Assembly (NCBI GenBank): GCA_039707465.1
Contig: CM077649.1
Location: forward strand, 13,842,501-13,906,500
Direction of reading: 5' to 3'
Source: Rhabdophis nuchalis
Taxonomy: Eukaryota; Chordata; Lepidosauria; Squamata; Natricidae
DNA: 64,000 bases
Below, one piece after another: positions 32,779 to 45,050 of this stretch (position 1 is the stretch's first letter; each line of letters starts with the position of its first letter). The position numbers and the translations under genes are program-made. Below the pieces are notes generated by a model. It saw nothing but the letters and a program-made list of their open reading frames with translations. It was not told the DNA's origin and ran no database searches.

Positions 32779-34072
32779 CTGTGGACACTAGAAAGGCTGC
32801 TGGTCCTGATGGTATCTCTGGCCGCGTGCTTAATGATTGTGCTGATCAGTCGGCTGGGTCTTTACCAGGATCTTCAATCTGTCTTTATCCCGGTCCACTA
32901 TTCCATCCTGTTTGAAGGCTTCTACCACTGTTCTGCTGCCAAAGAAGTTCCCTATCAATAACCTCAACAATTACAGGCCAGGGGTGCTCACTCCTATCAT
33001 CATAGTTTGAGAAATTGGTCTGCCGGCACATCATTTTTGGTCTTCCGCATACATTTAATAAACACCAGTTTGCATACAGAAGAAATAGATCTACAGAGGA
33101 TGCTATATCCATCACTCTTCACACTGTTTTGACTCATTTGGAACAGTGGGGTGGGGAGGGCTATGTGAGGATGCTTTTGTAGATTTTAGGTCTGCATTTA
33201 ACACAATACTTCCACATAGACTAGTGTTTAAACTTATGGATCTTGGATTTTCTTACTCAATATGCCTTTGGCTTGTGGAATTCCTGTCTGGCCACTCTCA
33301 GATGGTCAGATTAGGTAATTATATCTCTTCAGCCCCTATTCTTAACACTGGGACACCACAGGGTTGCGTGTTTAGTCCCTTGCTCTATACTCTTTATGTG
33401 CATGACTGCATTCCCACTCAGGCTAGTAATACTATTACTAAATTTGCACTGCAGATGATACAATCAGTGGTGGGACGCATCTCCAGGGTAGAGGATGAGT
33501 GTGCCTATTGAGATGAGGTGGACTGGTTGCTTTTGTGGTGTGGAGACTATCTTGGTTCTTAACGCAAATAAGACCAAGGGGCTTATAGTGGACTATAGAA
33601 GGAATAGATCGGACATCCAGCCCTTGCTTATCAATGGAGACCGAGGGGCGCAAGTGGCCAGTTTTAGGTTTCTGGGTGTTATCATAAAAGAGAACCTGAT
33701 CTGGGGCACTCACATTGCAGCACTGGTCAAAAGGGCCCAGCAGAGATTATACTACCTGAGACTTCTCAGGAAACAACAACTGAATGAAAAACTGCTGGTG
33801 ACCTTCTACCATTGCATCATAGAGAGAATGTTAACTTACTGCACCTGTGTATGGTTTGCCAATTGCACAGTGGCACTCCAGAGGGTTACCTTACTATCCC
33901 AGGGCAGTAAGTATATTGAATTCTACTGTGTAGTGCAATACTAATGCAAATATCAGGTTTTTAATTGTATAGAATGTGAAGGATGTGTGTTTGTGTTTTA
34001 TTTTTATAGTTATAATGTACACTGAAGACGGCATTTAATTTCATTGTACAAGAGGTGATGACAATAAAGTAA

Positions 34073-35139
34073 ACTTAACTTTCCATGATTTTTTTCTCCA
34101 GTGGCCATCTTAATTAAAAAGGCAATACTGGAATGCAATACTGGAAATAGCAAAAAGCAGCTTCTCATTTGTTCTTCAAAGCACAAATTCTCAAATGCAA
34201 AATTCATCTGCCTCGCATTGGCAAGACACCTTTCTTCTTATTTTAATTATTTCTTATACAAACTTCTAGTAGTTAGCTGAATCATTTTATTCCTATTTAC
34301 TTGTCACCAAAGTTTTCACTTCTGGGATTTGTGAAGAATTCAATGAATGGTTCATAGGGAGTATGAAATCACCAACCCTTTTTCCTATTTTAGTGTCTTT
34401 TCAAAATGAACAAAAATTGTTTATTTTTCTGGCTTAAAATAGAAGTTAGCTGACCCCATATTATCTTCCAACGGGATCTGAAATTTTTGTTTTAAGATTC
34501 TGTGGCTTTTGGACAGTGAAGTAGGATTTACAGTTTCTGTCCAAGCAACCTATATAAGTAATCTAAGAAAATGTATCTACATATTTTCAATGTTCTGTGA
34601 TTCCCCACAATAATGTAATATTACTGATACAATGATTTTTCCTTCCCTGATTCCACTGACTCCATTTCCTGCTTCTCAAGCCCATTTTCAGAAAAGGTGA
34701 ACTGCTCTTTTAAAATTAAGACATGTTTTGACATTTTTGTTAACAATATAATTCTTTACAGGATTGTTGGAATTTTTCTTTTGGTTCATTTTGCTACTCT
34801 TATTATTGGTTTATAAAGAGGTAGGAGAGAAAATTGGTAGGTTCACATTTGAAGGCAAAGTGAGCATTTATACTTACTCAGCTATAGACAGATTAATGCC
34901 CAGTAATTGAGACCCACAATTTTCCAAATTTTGTAATTCAGTTTGTAACTGAAAAGATGCATGTGCAAATGTCATTGAATGGGAGAAATGTGGATAAAAA
35001 TGTATGCATTTTAGACAAATACACTAAGTCTATTGTAGATATTTATATTATACATGAAGCTTTATAAAGTCACATATTGTTGCATAATAGTATTAAACAT
35101 GTGAGATAACTAAATTGCAAAATTAAGCAAAATGTAACC

Positions 35140-35140
<1 letters not shown>
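34073..35140. other. Anonymous DNA
   Basis: About 1.1 kb; no gene or transposon recognised. Confidence 0.45.
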
Positions 35141-35310
<170 letters not shown>

Positions 35311-35320
<10 letters not shown>

Positions 35321-36238
35321 CATATTTATATCCCGCACACATCTCCCACAGAGGGACCCGGGGCGGCGCACAGGAAAATTAAAAAATACAAATATACAAA
35401 TATACAAAAATACAAAAACTCTTAAAAACCATATTAAACCCAACCCTGCGCTAAAACATAATTAAAACTCCCAAATTAAAACTTTGATCAGCTAATAGTC
35501 AGTTTGGTATAGGGTAGTTCATGCCAGGCCGGCTAGATGAAACAAGTGCGTTTTTAAGCACTGGCGGAACAGGCAGAGGTCCGAGGTGACACGGAGTTTG
35601 GGAGGTAGGTTGTTCCAGAGGGTTGGGCCCACCACAGAGAAGGCCCTTCCCCTGGGTGTCGCCAACCGGCATTGCCCGGCCGACGGCACCCGGAGAAGAC
35701 CCTCTCTGTGGGAGTGAATCGGTCGTAGGGATGTATGGGGCAGCAGACGGTCTCGCAGGTAACTAGGCCCCATGCCATGGAGCACCTTGAAGATGGTTGT
35801 CAATACCTTGTAACGCACCCGAAAGGTCACAGGTAGCCAGTGCAGCTCGCGCAGGAGAGGTGTTATATGGGATTGCCTTGAGGCTCCCATGATCACCCGC
35901 GCGACCGCGTTCTGGACTAACTGTAACCTTTGAATGCATCTCAAGGGGAGCCTCATGTAGAGAGTGTTACAGTAGTCTAGATGAGAAGTCATGAGTTCTT
36001 GAGTGACTGTGCGAAGGGCGTCCCGGTCAAGTAAGGGGCGCAATTGGCAGACCAGGCAAACCTGGTAAAATGCCCCCCTGGCCACGGCCGTCACATGGTC
36101 CTCCAGGGACAGCTGGGAATCCAGAAGGACACCTAAATTGCGCACCCTCTCCACGGGGGCCAATAATTCGCCCCCCATGGCCAGCGATGGAATCAGCTGG
36201 CTAAACCGGGACGCCGGGAACCACAGCCACTTGTTCTT
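35311..36238 (-). mobile_element. L2 LINE, C-terminal third
   Basis: 5'-truncated. The open segment 36178-35519 (219 codons) reads ERVRNLGVLLDSQLSLEDHV, SHLDYCNTLYMRLPLRC, LHWLPVTFRVRYKVLTTIF and ends in the F-R-Q-CLKTHLFHLAGLA signature. It lies downstream of the YADD active site, so no catalytic residues are encoded. The 3' UTR has the box CCCACAGAGGGACCCGGGGCG. Confidence 0.92.
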
Positions 36239-36757
36239 GGATGATCAATTCCTCTGTTTCCAAGATATTGTGGTAGTGGAATAACTGATAACCACTTGCT
36301 ATGTGGCTTACAGTCATTGGAGCTAATGACAGCAAAGGCTGGCTGGGTGATATTGCCCTGTATAAAAAATGAAACAGAGAAAGGTAAACAACTGCAATTC
36401 AGTAAAAGGAACATGAAATGCAGGAAACCTTTAAAAGGATAAGTATTGGCACCATTTCAAAGGCCTCTCAGAATATGTTTATTTGAAAGTACATGGATAC
36501 ATAAACATGGTATCATTACAGTATTTTCTTGGGAGCAGGCAAGAATTATAAGCCATAATGTTTAAGGCATGATGTAAAAAGAAGAGAAGTAAATACATTT
36601 ACATTTAGTTTACACCAATACCACTCACTGTACCTCTCCATACCTTTCAATCCTTGTAAATCTTTCTTGTTTCCATAATGCCCATATGCTACTTCATATT
36701 TTGCTTTTGCTTTTCTAACTTCTCAATTATCTTTTCTTCAAATATTCCATCAGCTGC
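36239..36757. other. Anonymous DNA
   Basis: No gene recognised. Confidence 0.4.
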
Positions 36758-36765
36758 ATCAAGAT

Positions 36766-36917
36766 CAGTGGTGGGTTTCTGCAGGCTCGCACCTACTCGC
36801 GAGAGCCGGTTGGTGAAATTTAGAGAACCGGTGAGAGGGGGTTCCACCGGCGTACCTGGAAGTAAATCTGGCCCGCCGCTGCCAGTGACCCAATGGAAAG
36901 GAAAGGAAAGGAAAGGA

Positions 36918-36961
<44 letters not shown>

Positions 36962-36973
36962 AGGAAGGAAGGA

Positions 36974-37053
<80 letters not shown>

Positions 37054-37230
37054 ATTTATCATCACAATTGAGTCCAAAATTTTGGTTGCTAAGCAAGAAC
37101 GTTGTTAAATGAGTTTCATCACATTTTAAAAGGTGGCCACTCCCACCCTGTCACATGACTGCCAAGCCACACCCACAAAATAGGCCACACCTACAGAGTA
37201 GGTTCTAAAAAAATTTGAAACCCACCACTG
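36766..37230 (-). mobile_element. hAT-type MITE, CAGTGGTGGG family
   Basis: Best-preserved member: exact inverted ends, perfect octamer duplication ATCAAGAT (36758-36765, 37231-37238). The interior carries AAGG, GGCA (about 10 units, 36918-36960) and AAAG (36972-37053) tracts in series. No transposase. Confidence 0.96.
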
Positions 37231-37238
37231 ATCAAGAT

Positions 37239-37546
37239 GCAACATTCCTTGTATTGAACCTATTCCCTTTCTTGTTTTGCAATTCAAATCTCATTCATTT
37301 TGTCAATAAGATAGAACTATCCTCAGAATATTCGGTCCACTTTAATTCAGCATCCATTCATTCTTGAGCCTAGTTCTGGTTCTACCACACATACCTGTGA
37401 AGGAACTTATTCCCACTGCATCCATTCATTCCCATTGTCTTCTTTTATGTTTCTTCTCGACTTAATTCCTCTCCACCAAATTGTTTTCTTCACGCTGAAA
37501 AATAAAGGATGGATCATGTAATTTCCAAATCCTTTGCATATACTTA
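37239..37546. other. Anonymous DNA
   Basis: No gene recognised. Confidence 0.4.
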
Positions 37547-38195
37547 TTCATTTTATTTTATTTTATTAAATTTATACCCCGCCCTTCTCCAAACGGACCC
37601 AGGGCGGCGCACAGGAATATTAAAATACATACAAAATCACATAAAAAATTTTAAAAACTTATTTGATAAAGATCCTGCGCTAAAACCAAATTAAAATCCC
37701 CAAAATTTAAAACTGTCTAAAAGTCATCATGGAGGTTACGCTAGGCCGGCTAGATGGAACAAATGTGTCTTTAGGCACTTGCGGAAGAGGCGGAGGTCGG
37801 AGATGGTGCGAAGTTCAGGGGGTAAGTCGTTCCAAAGGGCGGGGCCCGCCACAGAGAAGGCTCTTCCCCTGGGTGTCGCCAGTCGGCATTGTCCGGCCGA
37901 CGGCACCCTGAGAAGGCCCTCTCTGTGGGAGCGTATCGGTCTTAGGGATGTATGGGCCAGGAGACGGTCTCGCATGTAACTAGGTCCCGAGCCATGGAGC
38001 GCTTTGAAGATGGTCGTCAGAACCTTGAAGCGCACCCGAAAGACCACAGGAAGCCAGTGCAGCTCGCGCAGGATTGGTGTTATATGGGAGTGTCTGGGCG
38101 CTCCTGTAATCACCCGCGCGGCTGCATTCTGGACTAACTGCAGCTTTCGAGTGCAACTCAAGGGAAGCCCCATGTAGAGAGCATTACAGTAGTTG
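37547..38195 (-). mobile_element. L2 LINE, C-terminal part
   Basis: TTTTA tail, box CCAAACGGACCCAGGGCG, then a 145-codon open segment (38173-37736) reading MGLPLSCTRKLQLVQNAAAR to CLKTHLFHLAGLA. 5'-truncated downstream of the catalytic site. Confidence 0.92.
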
Positions 38196-40140
38196 AGTCG
38201 ATATACGTTCTGGATATCTCTTTTAATATAGATATAAATACATAAATCATACAGAAAGTTGATATTAAATTCTCCACTATTTTTATTTCTTGCCTTTTGA
38301 TCTCTCCGCCCCTCTCTGTCTCTCTTCCTGTTTTTTATATATATAATTAACTATTTTAATGCTTGCTGATGTTTAATAAAGAAACATCATTTTTTGCCAG
38401 TTGAACTGAGTGAGATGTGTGCTTACTCAAGCTTTAATATAGGAATTGACTGGGAGCATGTCGGTCAAAACTGAAAATTTTTCCATCACTCTTGACATAC
38501 TGAATGCTCACAGAATGAGAGAAAGTTCACTCTTGCATGAAACAATCTTTGCTTTTTTCAACAAACATTAATTCTCAGGATTTCACATCCTATTCATTGC
38601 CTTGTTTAAATATTTGAAAATCTTAAAAATTCTCCATCCATTTTGCACATTCAATCAAAATACACAAATTAATATTTTTGCCATTTATGTCAATCATTAA
38701 TTCCAATATACTTGTCAAACCCAAGGTCTTTGGTTTTTTTATCCATTAATTTTCAGATCCATATTTCAGATTACTGTTGCATCAAACAGCCTCAGTAAGT
38801 CATGCTGGAAATTATTTCAACCTTTGTTCAATTGGATGGCATCACTTATATACATAATGACACAATCCCAGCCAACAGACTTCTAATGTTACCACAAATG
38901 TTTTGTAGGAATAACTGAATGATTAATCATGTGCCCTCAAATTCTTTTTGATTCGTGGTATAGATTTTCTCCATGATAATCTATTCCTAACCAGTTTTTT
39001 TGAGTCTCCCAATGGTGCACTCATCACAACTGTTACTGAGCCTTATGGATAAATGTATTCATAACAACTTTTATCCATGTATATTCTGCACAATCAAGGG
39101 ACCATAACTAAATTTTGTATTGTCCTCTATTGTTGAACCATTTGCTAAGCATAGCTTTGTGTGTGTGTGTGTGTGATTCATTTCTCTTCACTCTTATCAC
39201 ATTCAATGATGAACCTTCAAATCTATAATATTACATAATTCCATAATTGTTCTGGATAGCAAGATGAACAGCATATACATTTAATAAATAAATAATTCCA
39301 TAACTCCATAACGTTCCATAATGCAAGGCTATGTAAAGCTATTCATCATATAATATGCCTTCTGTAAATCAAGAACAGAATGATCAATGTAGCCCTTGAC
39401 TTATCATGCAGTTGGGGCCAGAACAAACATTGTAATTACTACTCTTTCCTTCATAAGATTGGCATCTTTTCCTGAGATGACTGGTGTATTCCAAAGGTTG
39501 CTACTCTTAGCCTGGGAGTTGCAATTATGTGACCTTTCTTTTCTCCAAAGGGCAGAAAGGTAAATGTGAGGCCACATGGAAGCACCACTTAGTCTTGTTG
39601 GAGTGACAGGAAAGCTCAGATGAAAAATAAATGTCACATAGCCTCTCTTTTGATCTCTTTTAATGAGGAAAGTATCCGTGTGATTATCATTGGTTAATGG
39701 CAATAAACACTCTGAACTTTTGTAGCACTGAATTGTAACTTTCGTAATTTCTGGCCAAGAGCTATGCTGATTGAGGCCCATGGGACTTGTAGTCCCAGAT
39801 GGAAATAGAGAGTGCTTAACCCTGGACATGAGTTTTTTTTTTTTTTTTACAGGCTGATCTCAGGCACTGCAGCATCCCTAAGCAATGGGTAGGTGATACA
39901 CTCAGTGATGGAAACAGCAAGAACTACAGACACCCATGGGTGTAACGCATGAGATTGTATCATAGCCCTCTAAGTAGATGGCAATTGTTATTATCCAAAA
40001 ACAGTGTGTTAATGAACTTCAATTAATAGAGTGGAAATATTGCATCAAAACAAAAGAATGTATTAAGACTTATAAAAGGATGATTGAAAGGGAAGAAAAG
40101 CAAAAGTCAAAAGTCATGTCTTGTTATGATTACTGCCCTT
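38196..40140. other. Anonymous DNA
   Basis: Nearly 2 kb without a recognisable gene. It contains a GT run (39158-39174) and a T run (39831-39848). Confidence 0.45.
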
Positions 40141-40328
40141 ACTTACTTACTTTATTAGATTTCTATCCCGCCCTATCTCCCAAAATGGGACTCAGGGCGG
40201 CGCACAGGAATTTAAAAATCCAAAAATACAAACAATACAAAATTCTACAAAAGTGAAAACTAAAATTAAATAATTTAGCCCGTGCTAAAAGACCAATTTA
40301 ATTTAAAACACAACTCTAAAAATAGCAT
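40141..40328 (-). mobile_element. L2 3' UTR, left of CR1 insertion
   Basis: ACTT-type tail and box CCCAAAATGGGACTCAGGGCG. It is interrupted after AAAATAGCATAT by CR1; the same L2 resumes at 43184. Confidence 0.87.
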
Positions 40329-43183
40329 ATACAATAATACAATAGCAGAGTTGGAAGGGACCTTGTAGGTCTTCTAGTCCAACCCCCTGCATGGGCAGGA
40401 ATCTTACACCATTTCAGACAAATGGCTGTCCAACATCTTCTTAAAGACTTCCAGGGTTGGGGCATTCACAACTGCTGGAGGCAAGCTGTTCCAGAGGTTA
40501 ATTGTTCTTACTGTTAGGAAATTTCTCCTTAGTTCTAAGTTGCTTCTCTCCTTGGTTAGTTTCCACCCATTGCTCCTTGTCCTGCCCCCAGGTGTCTTGG
40601 AGAAAAGTTTGACTCCCTCTTCTTTGTGGCACCCTCTGAGATATCGGAACACTGCTATCATGTCTCCCCTGGTCCTTCTCTTCATCAAACTAGACATACC
40701 CAGTTCCTGCAGCCGTTCTTCATATGTCTTAGTCTCCAGTCCTCTAATCATCTTGGTTGCTCTTCTTTGCACTCTTTCCAGAGTCTCCACGTCTTTTCTA
40801 CATCGTGGCGACCAAAACTGTATGCAGTATTCCAAGTGTGGCCTTACCAAGGCACTATACAGTGGCATTAACACTTCACGCGATCTAGATTCTATCCCTC
40901 TGTTGATGCAGCCTAGAACTGTGTTGGCTTTTTTGGCAGCTGCTGCACACTGCTGGCTCATATTTAAATGGTTGTCCACTAGGATTCCGAGATCCCTCTC
41001 GCAGTTGCTACTATTGAGCAAGGTACCACCTATACTGTACTTGTGCATTTGGTTTTTCTTGCCTATATGTAGGACCTTACTTTTTTCACAATTGAATTTC
41101 ATTTTATTAGACAGTGCCCAATGTTCAAGTTTGTCTAGATCCTTCTGTATCTTAAGCCTATCTTCTGGAGTGTTGGCTATTCCTGCCAGCTTGGTGTCAT
41201 CTGCGAATTTGATGAGTTCCCCATTTATCCCCTCATCCAAATCGTTGATGAAGATGTTAAAGAGTACTGGGCCTAAAACAGAGCCTTGGGGGACTCCACT
41301 GCATACTTCCTTCCATGTAGATGCAGTTCCATTGAGGACTACACGTTGAGTGCGGTTGGTCAGCCAGTTACGAATCCATTTGGTGGTGGTGCTGTCTAAC
41401 CCACAATTTTCTACTTTATCTAATAGTAGGTTATGGTCTACTTTATCAAATGCCTTACTGAAGTCCAGGTAAATTATATCAACAGCATTCCTCTGGTCCA
41501 CTGATTTTGTTACTTTGTCAAAGAATGCGATTAGATTCGTCTGGCATGATCTGTTTTTGACAAACCCATGTTGGCTTTTGGCTATTACTTTGTTTGCTTC
41601 TAGGTGTTCACTTATTTGTTGTTTAATTATCTTTTCCAGAATCTTTCCTGGTATTGAGGTCAGGCTGATGGGTCTATAGTTTCCTGGATCTGTTTTTTTT
41701 CCTTTTTTGAAGATGGGAACCACATCTGCTCTTTTCCAGTCTTCTGGCAGTTCCCCGGTGCTCCAGGATCTCTGAAAGATATAGTTCAGTGGTTCTGAGA
41801 TCTCGTCTGCCAGTTCCTTCAGAACCCTGGGGTGTAATCCATCCGGTCCTGGTGATTTGAACTCGTCCAGGGCAGACAGGTGCTCACTTACCATTTTCTT
41901 CTCTATTTCAACTTGTGTTCCTAATCTGATATTTGTGGTGCTGTTTTTGATTGATTGGACTGTTTTATCCCTTTGTGTAAAGACAGATGCAAAGAAAGAG
42001 TTAAATAGTTCTGCTTTCTCCCTGTTGCTTATCATCTTCTTGCCATTTTCTCCCAGCAGTGGACCAATTGTTTCCTTAACTTTTTTCTTATTTTTAACAT
42101 GTTGGAAGAAGCTTTTTTTGTTATTTTTTACTTTTTTGGCAAGCCTTTCTTCATTGTGAGCCTTAGCTTTCCTCACTTCATCTTTACAGGCTCGGGCTAT
42201 TTGCTGATATTTTGCCTTGGTTATGTCCCCCTTTTTCCACTTTTTATATTTATCCTTTTTGTCTTTCAATTTGTCAGAGAGTTCTTTATGCAGCCATGCT
42301 GGTTTCTTTTGGGAACTGTTATTTTTCTTCTTCATTGGTATTGCGCTGGACTGGGCTTTTATAATCTCATTTTTCAAAATTTCCCAAGCTTCTTGAGTTG
42401 TTTTCCCCTTGAGGATTCTCATCCATGGAATCCTTCCCAAGCTCTCTCTGAGTTTGTTGAAATTAGCTCTCTTGAAGTCTAAGACTCTAGTTTGACTTTG
42501 TTCAACTACTTTTGTTTGCATAATGTTGAATTCCAGTATTTCATGATCGCTTGCCCCCAAAGTTCCTGTAGCTTCTACACCTTCTATCATTTCCTCTCTG
42601 TTAGTGAGAATTAAGTCCAATATTGCTGATCCCCTTGTTCCCTTCTCTACCTTTTGGGAAACAAAGTTGTCTGCTAGGTTTGTTAGGAACCTGTTGGATC
42701 TTCCACTTGGTGCAGAGTTTGTTTCCCAATTGATGTCAGGGTAGTTAAAATCTCCCATTACTATTGCAGTGTGCTTCCTACATACCTTAGTTAGCTGGTT
42801 AGCAAAAAGTACATCCACTTCCTCTGCTTGGTTGGGTGGCCTGTAGTATAGACCTATGACAATATCATTCCCCCCCCAACCTTTAATATTGACCCAAATA
42901 CATTCAAGATAGTTCTCATCATTGTTGTGCTCTATTTCTGTAGAGATGTAATTATTTCTTATATATAGTGCAACTCCACCTCCTCTTTTATTTGGTCTAT
43001 TTCTTTTAAATAATTTAAATCCTTCTAGCTGTATGTTCCATTTGTGGGTTTCATCCCACCAAGTTTCTGTAATGGCAACAATATCGTATCTGCCCTCATT
43101 TACTTGAATTTCTAATTCACCCTGTTTATTCCTCATACTCTGTGCATTGGTGTATAGACATTTGAGTCCGCATAGATATAGCA
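40329..43183 (-). mobile_element. CR1 LINE, nearly full ORF2
   Basis: 2.85-kb CR1 inserted in an L2 3' UTR. The 3' UTR is short and ends in TATTGTAT-type repeats. The 5' truncation falls just after the start of ORF2 (LKCLYTNAQSM). A short ATAGCA-type duplication may flank it. Confidence 0.93.
40404..43166 (-). CDS. CR1 ORF2p: endonuclease and reverse transcriptase
   Basis: Open over about 920 codons with no stop. From the N-terminus: LYTNAQSMRNKQGELE, endonuclease motifs ITETWW (about residue 23), MGDFNYPDINWE (about 127) and GASDHEILEF (about 193), a basic linker, then reverse transcriptase with GPDGLHPRVLKEL, NYRPISLTSIPGK, IYLDFSKAFDKVDH, SGVPQGSVLGPVLFNIFIND and the catalytic FADDTKLAG, and the C-terminal NLWNSLPPAVVNAPTLEVF. 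Enzyme role: nicks target DNA and reverse-transcribes CR1 RNA. Only the extreme N-terminus and 5' UTR are missing. Intact catalytic motifs suggest a recent insertion. The first codons before the ATG at 43136 are open to a stop near 43184. Confidence 0.93.
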   Translation of the reverse strand, partial: LKCLYTNAQSMRNKQGELEIQVNEGRYDIVAITETWWDETHKWNIQLEGFKLFKRNRPNKRGGGVALYIRNNYISTEIEHNNDENYLECIWVNIKGWGGNDIVIGLYYRPPNQAEEVDVLFANQLTKVCRKHTAIVMGDFNYPDINWETNSAPSGRSNRFLTNLADNFVSQKVEKGTRGSAILDLILTNREEMIEGVEATGTLGASDHEILEFNIMQTKVVEQSQTRVLDFKRANFNKLRESLGRIPWMRILKGKTTQEAWEILKNEIIKAQSSAIPMKKKNNSSQKKPAWLHKELSDKLKDKKDKYKKWKKGDITKAKYQQIARACKDEVRKAKAHNEERLAKKVKNNKKSFFQHVKNKKKVKETIGPLLGENGKKMISNREKAELFNSFFASVFTQRDKTVQSIKNSTTNIRLGTQVEIEKKMVSEHLSALDEFKSPGPDGLHPRVLKELADEISEPLNYIFQRSWSTGELPEDWKRADVVPIFKKGKKTDPGNYRPISLTSIPGKILEKIIKQQISEHLEANKVIAKSQHGFVKNRSCQTNLIAFFDKVTKSVDQRNAVDIIYLDFSKAFDKVDHNLLLDKVENCGLDSTTTKWIRNWLTNRTQRVVLNGTASTWKEVCSGVPQGSVLGPVLFNIFINDLDEGINGELIKFADDTKLAGIANTPEDRLKIQKDLDKLEHWALSNKMKFNCEKSKVLHIGKKNQMHKYSIGGTLLNSSNCERDLGILVDNHLNMSQQCAAAAKKANTVLGCINRGIESRSREVLMPLYSALVRPHLEYCIQFWSPRCRKDVETLERVQRRATKMIRGLETKTYEERLQELGMSSLMKRRTRGDMIAVFRYLRGCHKEEGVKLFSKTPGGRTRSNGWKLTKERSNLELRRNFLTVRTINLWNSLPPAVVNAPTLEVFKKMLDSHLSEMV

Positions 43184-43455
43184 GCTATGCCAGGCCGGCC
43201 ATATGGAAGAAATATGTTTTCAGTGTCCGGCGGAAGAAGCAAAGGTCGGTGATAGTGCGGAGGTCTGGGGGGAGGTCATTCCAGAGGGCAGGGTCTGCCA
43301 CAGAGAAGGCTCTTCCCCTGGGCGTCGCCAGCTGGCATTGACCGGCGGACGGCACCCTAAGGAGGCCCTCCCTGTGGGAGCAGACAGGTCGAATGGAGGT
43401 ATGTGGTAGTAGGCGGTCCTGCAGATAACCAGGCCCTGCTTTAAATCTCGCATTA
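43184..43455 (-). mobile_element. L2 LINE, right of CR1 insertion
   Basis: Continues the L2 at 40141-40328: AGGCCGGCC box, then the complement of the C-terminal coding end (CTCTGGAATGACCTCC; REEPSLWQT frame). 5'-truncated. Confidence 0.87.
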
Positions 43456-43482
43456 GCCCTGGCTACTGTGCATTTTCTAGAG

Positions 43483-43604
43483 CAGGGATATCAAACTAGT
43501 GGCATCACAGTGGTGTCACATGATGTATCGGGACTTTGCTTAACTGGGCAGGGGTGGGGCCAGCACGTGGCGCAACCAGCCTGCGGGCCATGAGTGACAC
43601 CCTG
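43483..43604 (+). mobile_element. hAT-type MITE
   Basis: Ends CAGGGATATCAAACT and AGTGACACCCTG; octamers TTCTAGAG/TCCTAGAG (7 of 8). Confidence 0.78.
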
Positions 43605-43817
43605 TCCTAGAGGATCTCCTCAGAAGGAAAGGCCTGTACAACACAGGCCTGAAGGTTTACTCCATACAGTAGAGGAAGGAGATATATAATCATATATCAT
43701 TAGCGTGAATAATATTTTCCACAGCACTATTTGAACGTTTCTTCTTTCACTGGACTTTAAAAGTGTAGAATCTCCTTTATCCTTTGCTCTGTTGTCTTCT
43801 ACTGCTATTGTTTAAAG

Positions 43818-43991
43818 CAGGGGTCTCAAACTCAATTTACCTGGGGGCCGCTGGAGGCAGTCTGGGATTCCACAGAGGTCCACTCCCCCTGTGGGCTGCA
43901 CTAATATTATACTTTCATATCACGGTGGGGGCCACAAGATACCGTCCTGCGGGCCGCAATTGGCCCACGAGCCATGAGAATGAGACCTCTG
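43818..43991 (+). mobile_element. hAT-type MITE
   Basis: Ends CAGGGGTCTCAAACTCA and TGAGAATGAGACCTCTG; perfect octamer GTTTAAAG (43810-43817, 43992-43999). Confidence 0.9.
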
Positions 43992-43999
43992 GTTTAAAG

Positions 44000-44907
44000 T
44001 GTCCTCTAGAAAATGAACAATATCAGCAACTACAAAGTAATTTGCATATCACCACTGTCCCAAACTGATTTTTACTGCAATATGTCCAATTCATCCTATA
44101 TAATTAGCTCTTTTCTTTCAGCTCAAGCTTTGTCAGGATCCAAAGTGGCAATATAATAGGAGGATTAATATGAGGAGGAAAAAGAACTTTCTTTCCCAAT
44201 TCATTTTTTCTACTTTATCACAGCCTCTAATTAACCCAAATACGCCTCAGGCATGGCAATGGGGGAATTTGATGCTATGTTGCTGGTCTTTACAATTATT
44301 TTCTCATTCCCTTTTAGAATCTAAGTCAAAAATGCCTATATTTCCAGGCAAGATTTGGCAATGGAATGAGCCAGCTGTCAGAAACTTCCCCAAGCACAGC
44401 CAATGGAGTTAAAGTGTTTAGCTTTATGGTCGTGAGTCACAAGCTTAAGGGAAACTATCCACACTTTTAGAAGAATTTAGCTCACTGTGAGAGGTTTCCT
44501 GTTAAGTTGATAACAGTGATGATAATATATTGCCCATAAATTTGACCTATCGGCTTTGTGAATGTCAATTTGCAGGAAAATGTTTGAGGACATCTTCTTT
44601 CTGCCTGTATGAGCACAGCAATCAGACATTCAAATAGAAGCAGCTGCTGGAGTACTTGGAATAACAGTAGGGCCATTCATATCTTTCTTCAGATAGTCAT
44701 GTCAACACAAGTTGAATGTTTTGAAAATGACTTTTTAACATGTGGCCTGTACATGGAAAGATGATAGGGTTTTTTTCCCAGTAAGTTAAGTTCAAAAAAG
44801 GTGAGTTTACTTAGTCTTAGATTCATGATCAATAGAGACATTTAGCTGAAAATAAAGGGCTCTCAGGGTTGAGGCCAAGACATTGCAGATTTAAAAGTCC
44901 TCCTTTC
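44000..44907. other. Anonymous DNA
   Basis: No gene recognised. Confidence 0.4.
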
Positions 44908-44915
44908 CCATAGAC

Positions 44916-45050
44916 CAGGGGTCTGCAAAGTTGGCTCTTTGAAGACTGGTGGACTTCAACTTCCAGAATTCCCCAGCCAGCCATGCTGGCTGGAGAATTC
45001 TGGGAGTTGAAGTCCACCAGTCTTCAAAGAGCCACCTTTGCAGACCCCTG
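44916..45050 (+). mobile_element. hAT hairpin MITE, CAGGGGTCTGC ends
   Basis: Near-perfect palindrome of 135 bp with perfect octamers CCATAGAC (44908-44915, 45051-45058). Arms share GGACTTCAAC...CCAGAATTCCCCAGCC with the 18522 family but have different termini. Confidence 0.94.

Larger units (their letters stand above)
30695..34072 (+). pseudogene. Rex1-like LINE, rearranged and interrupted
   Basis: Reads from the end of the endonuclease (VHIIAGDFNQADLK, about 30750) through a linker (VKSWPEDASQQLQDCFENTN, about 30985) and KKAKTYYKRK-like sequence (31690), then the reverse transcriptase with TRKAAGPDGISG (32795), FVDFRSAFNTILPHRLV (33170), GTPQGCVFSPLLYTLYVHDC (33350), LIVDYRRNRSDIQPL (33580) and SFRFLGVIIKENL (33665). 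The 3' end is TGACAATAAAG at about 34055. The FADD catalytic box is replaced by FALQMI through a frameshift near 33450. A foldback with minisatellite (31113-31680) and a MITE (31987-32778) interrupt it. Confidence 0.82.
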
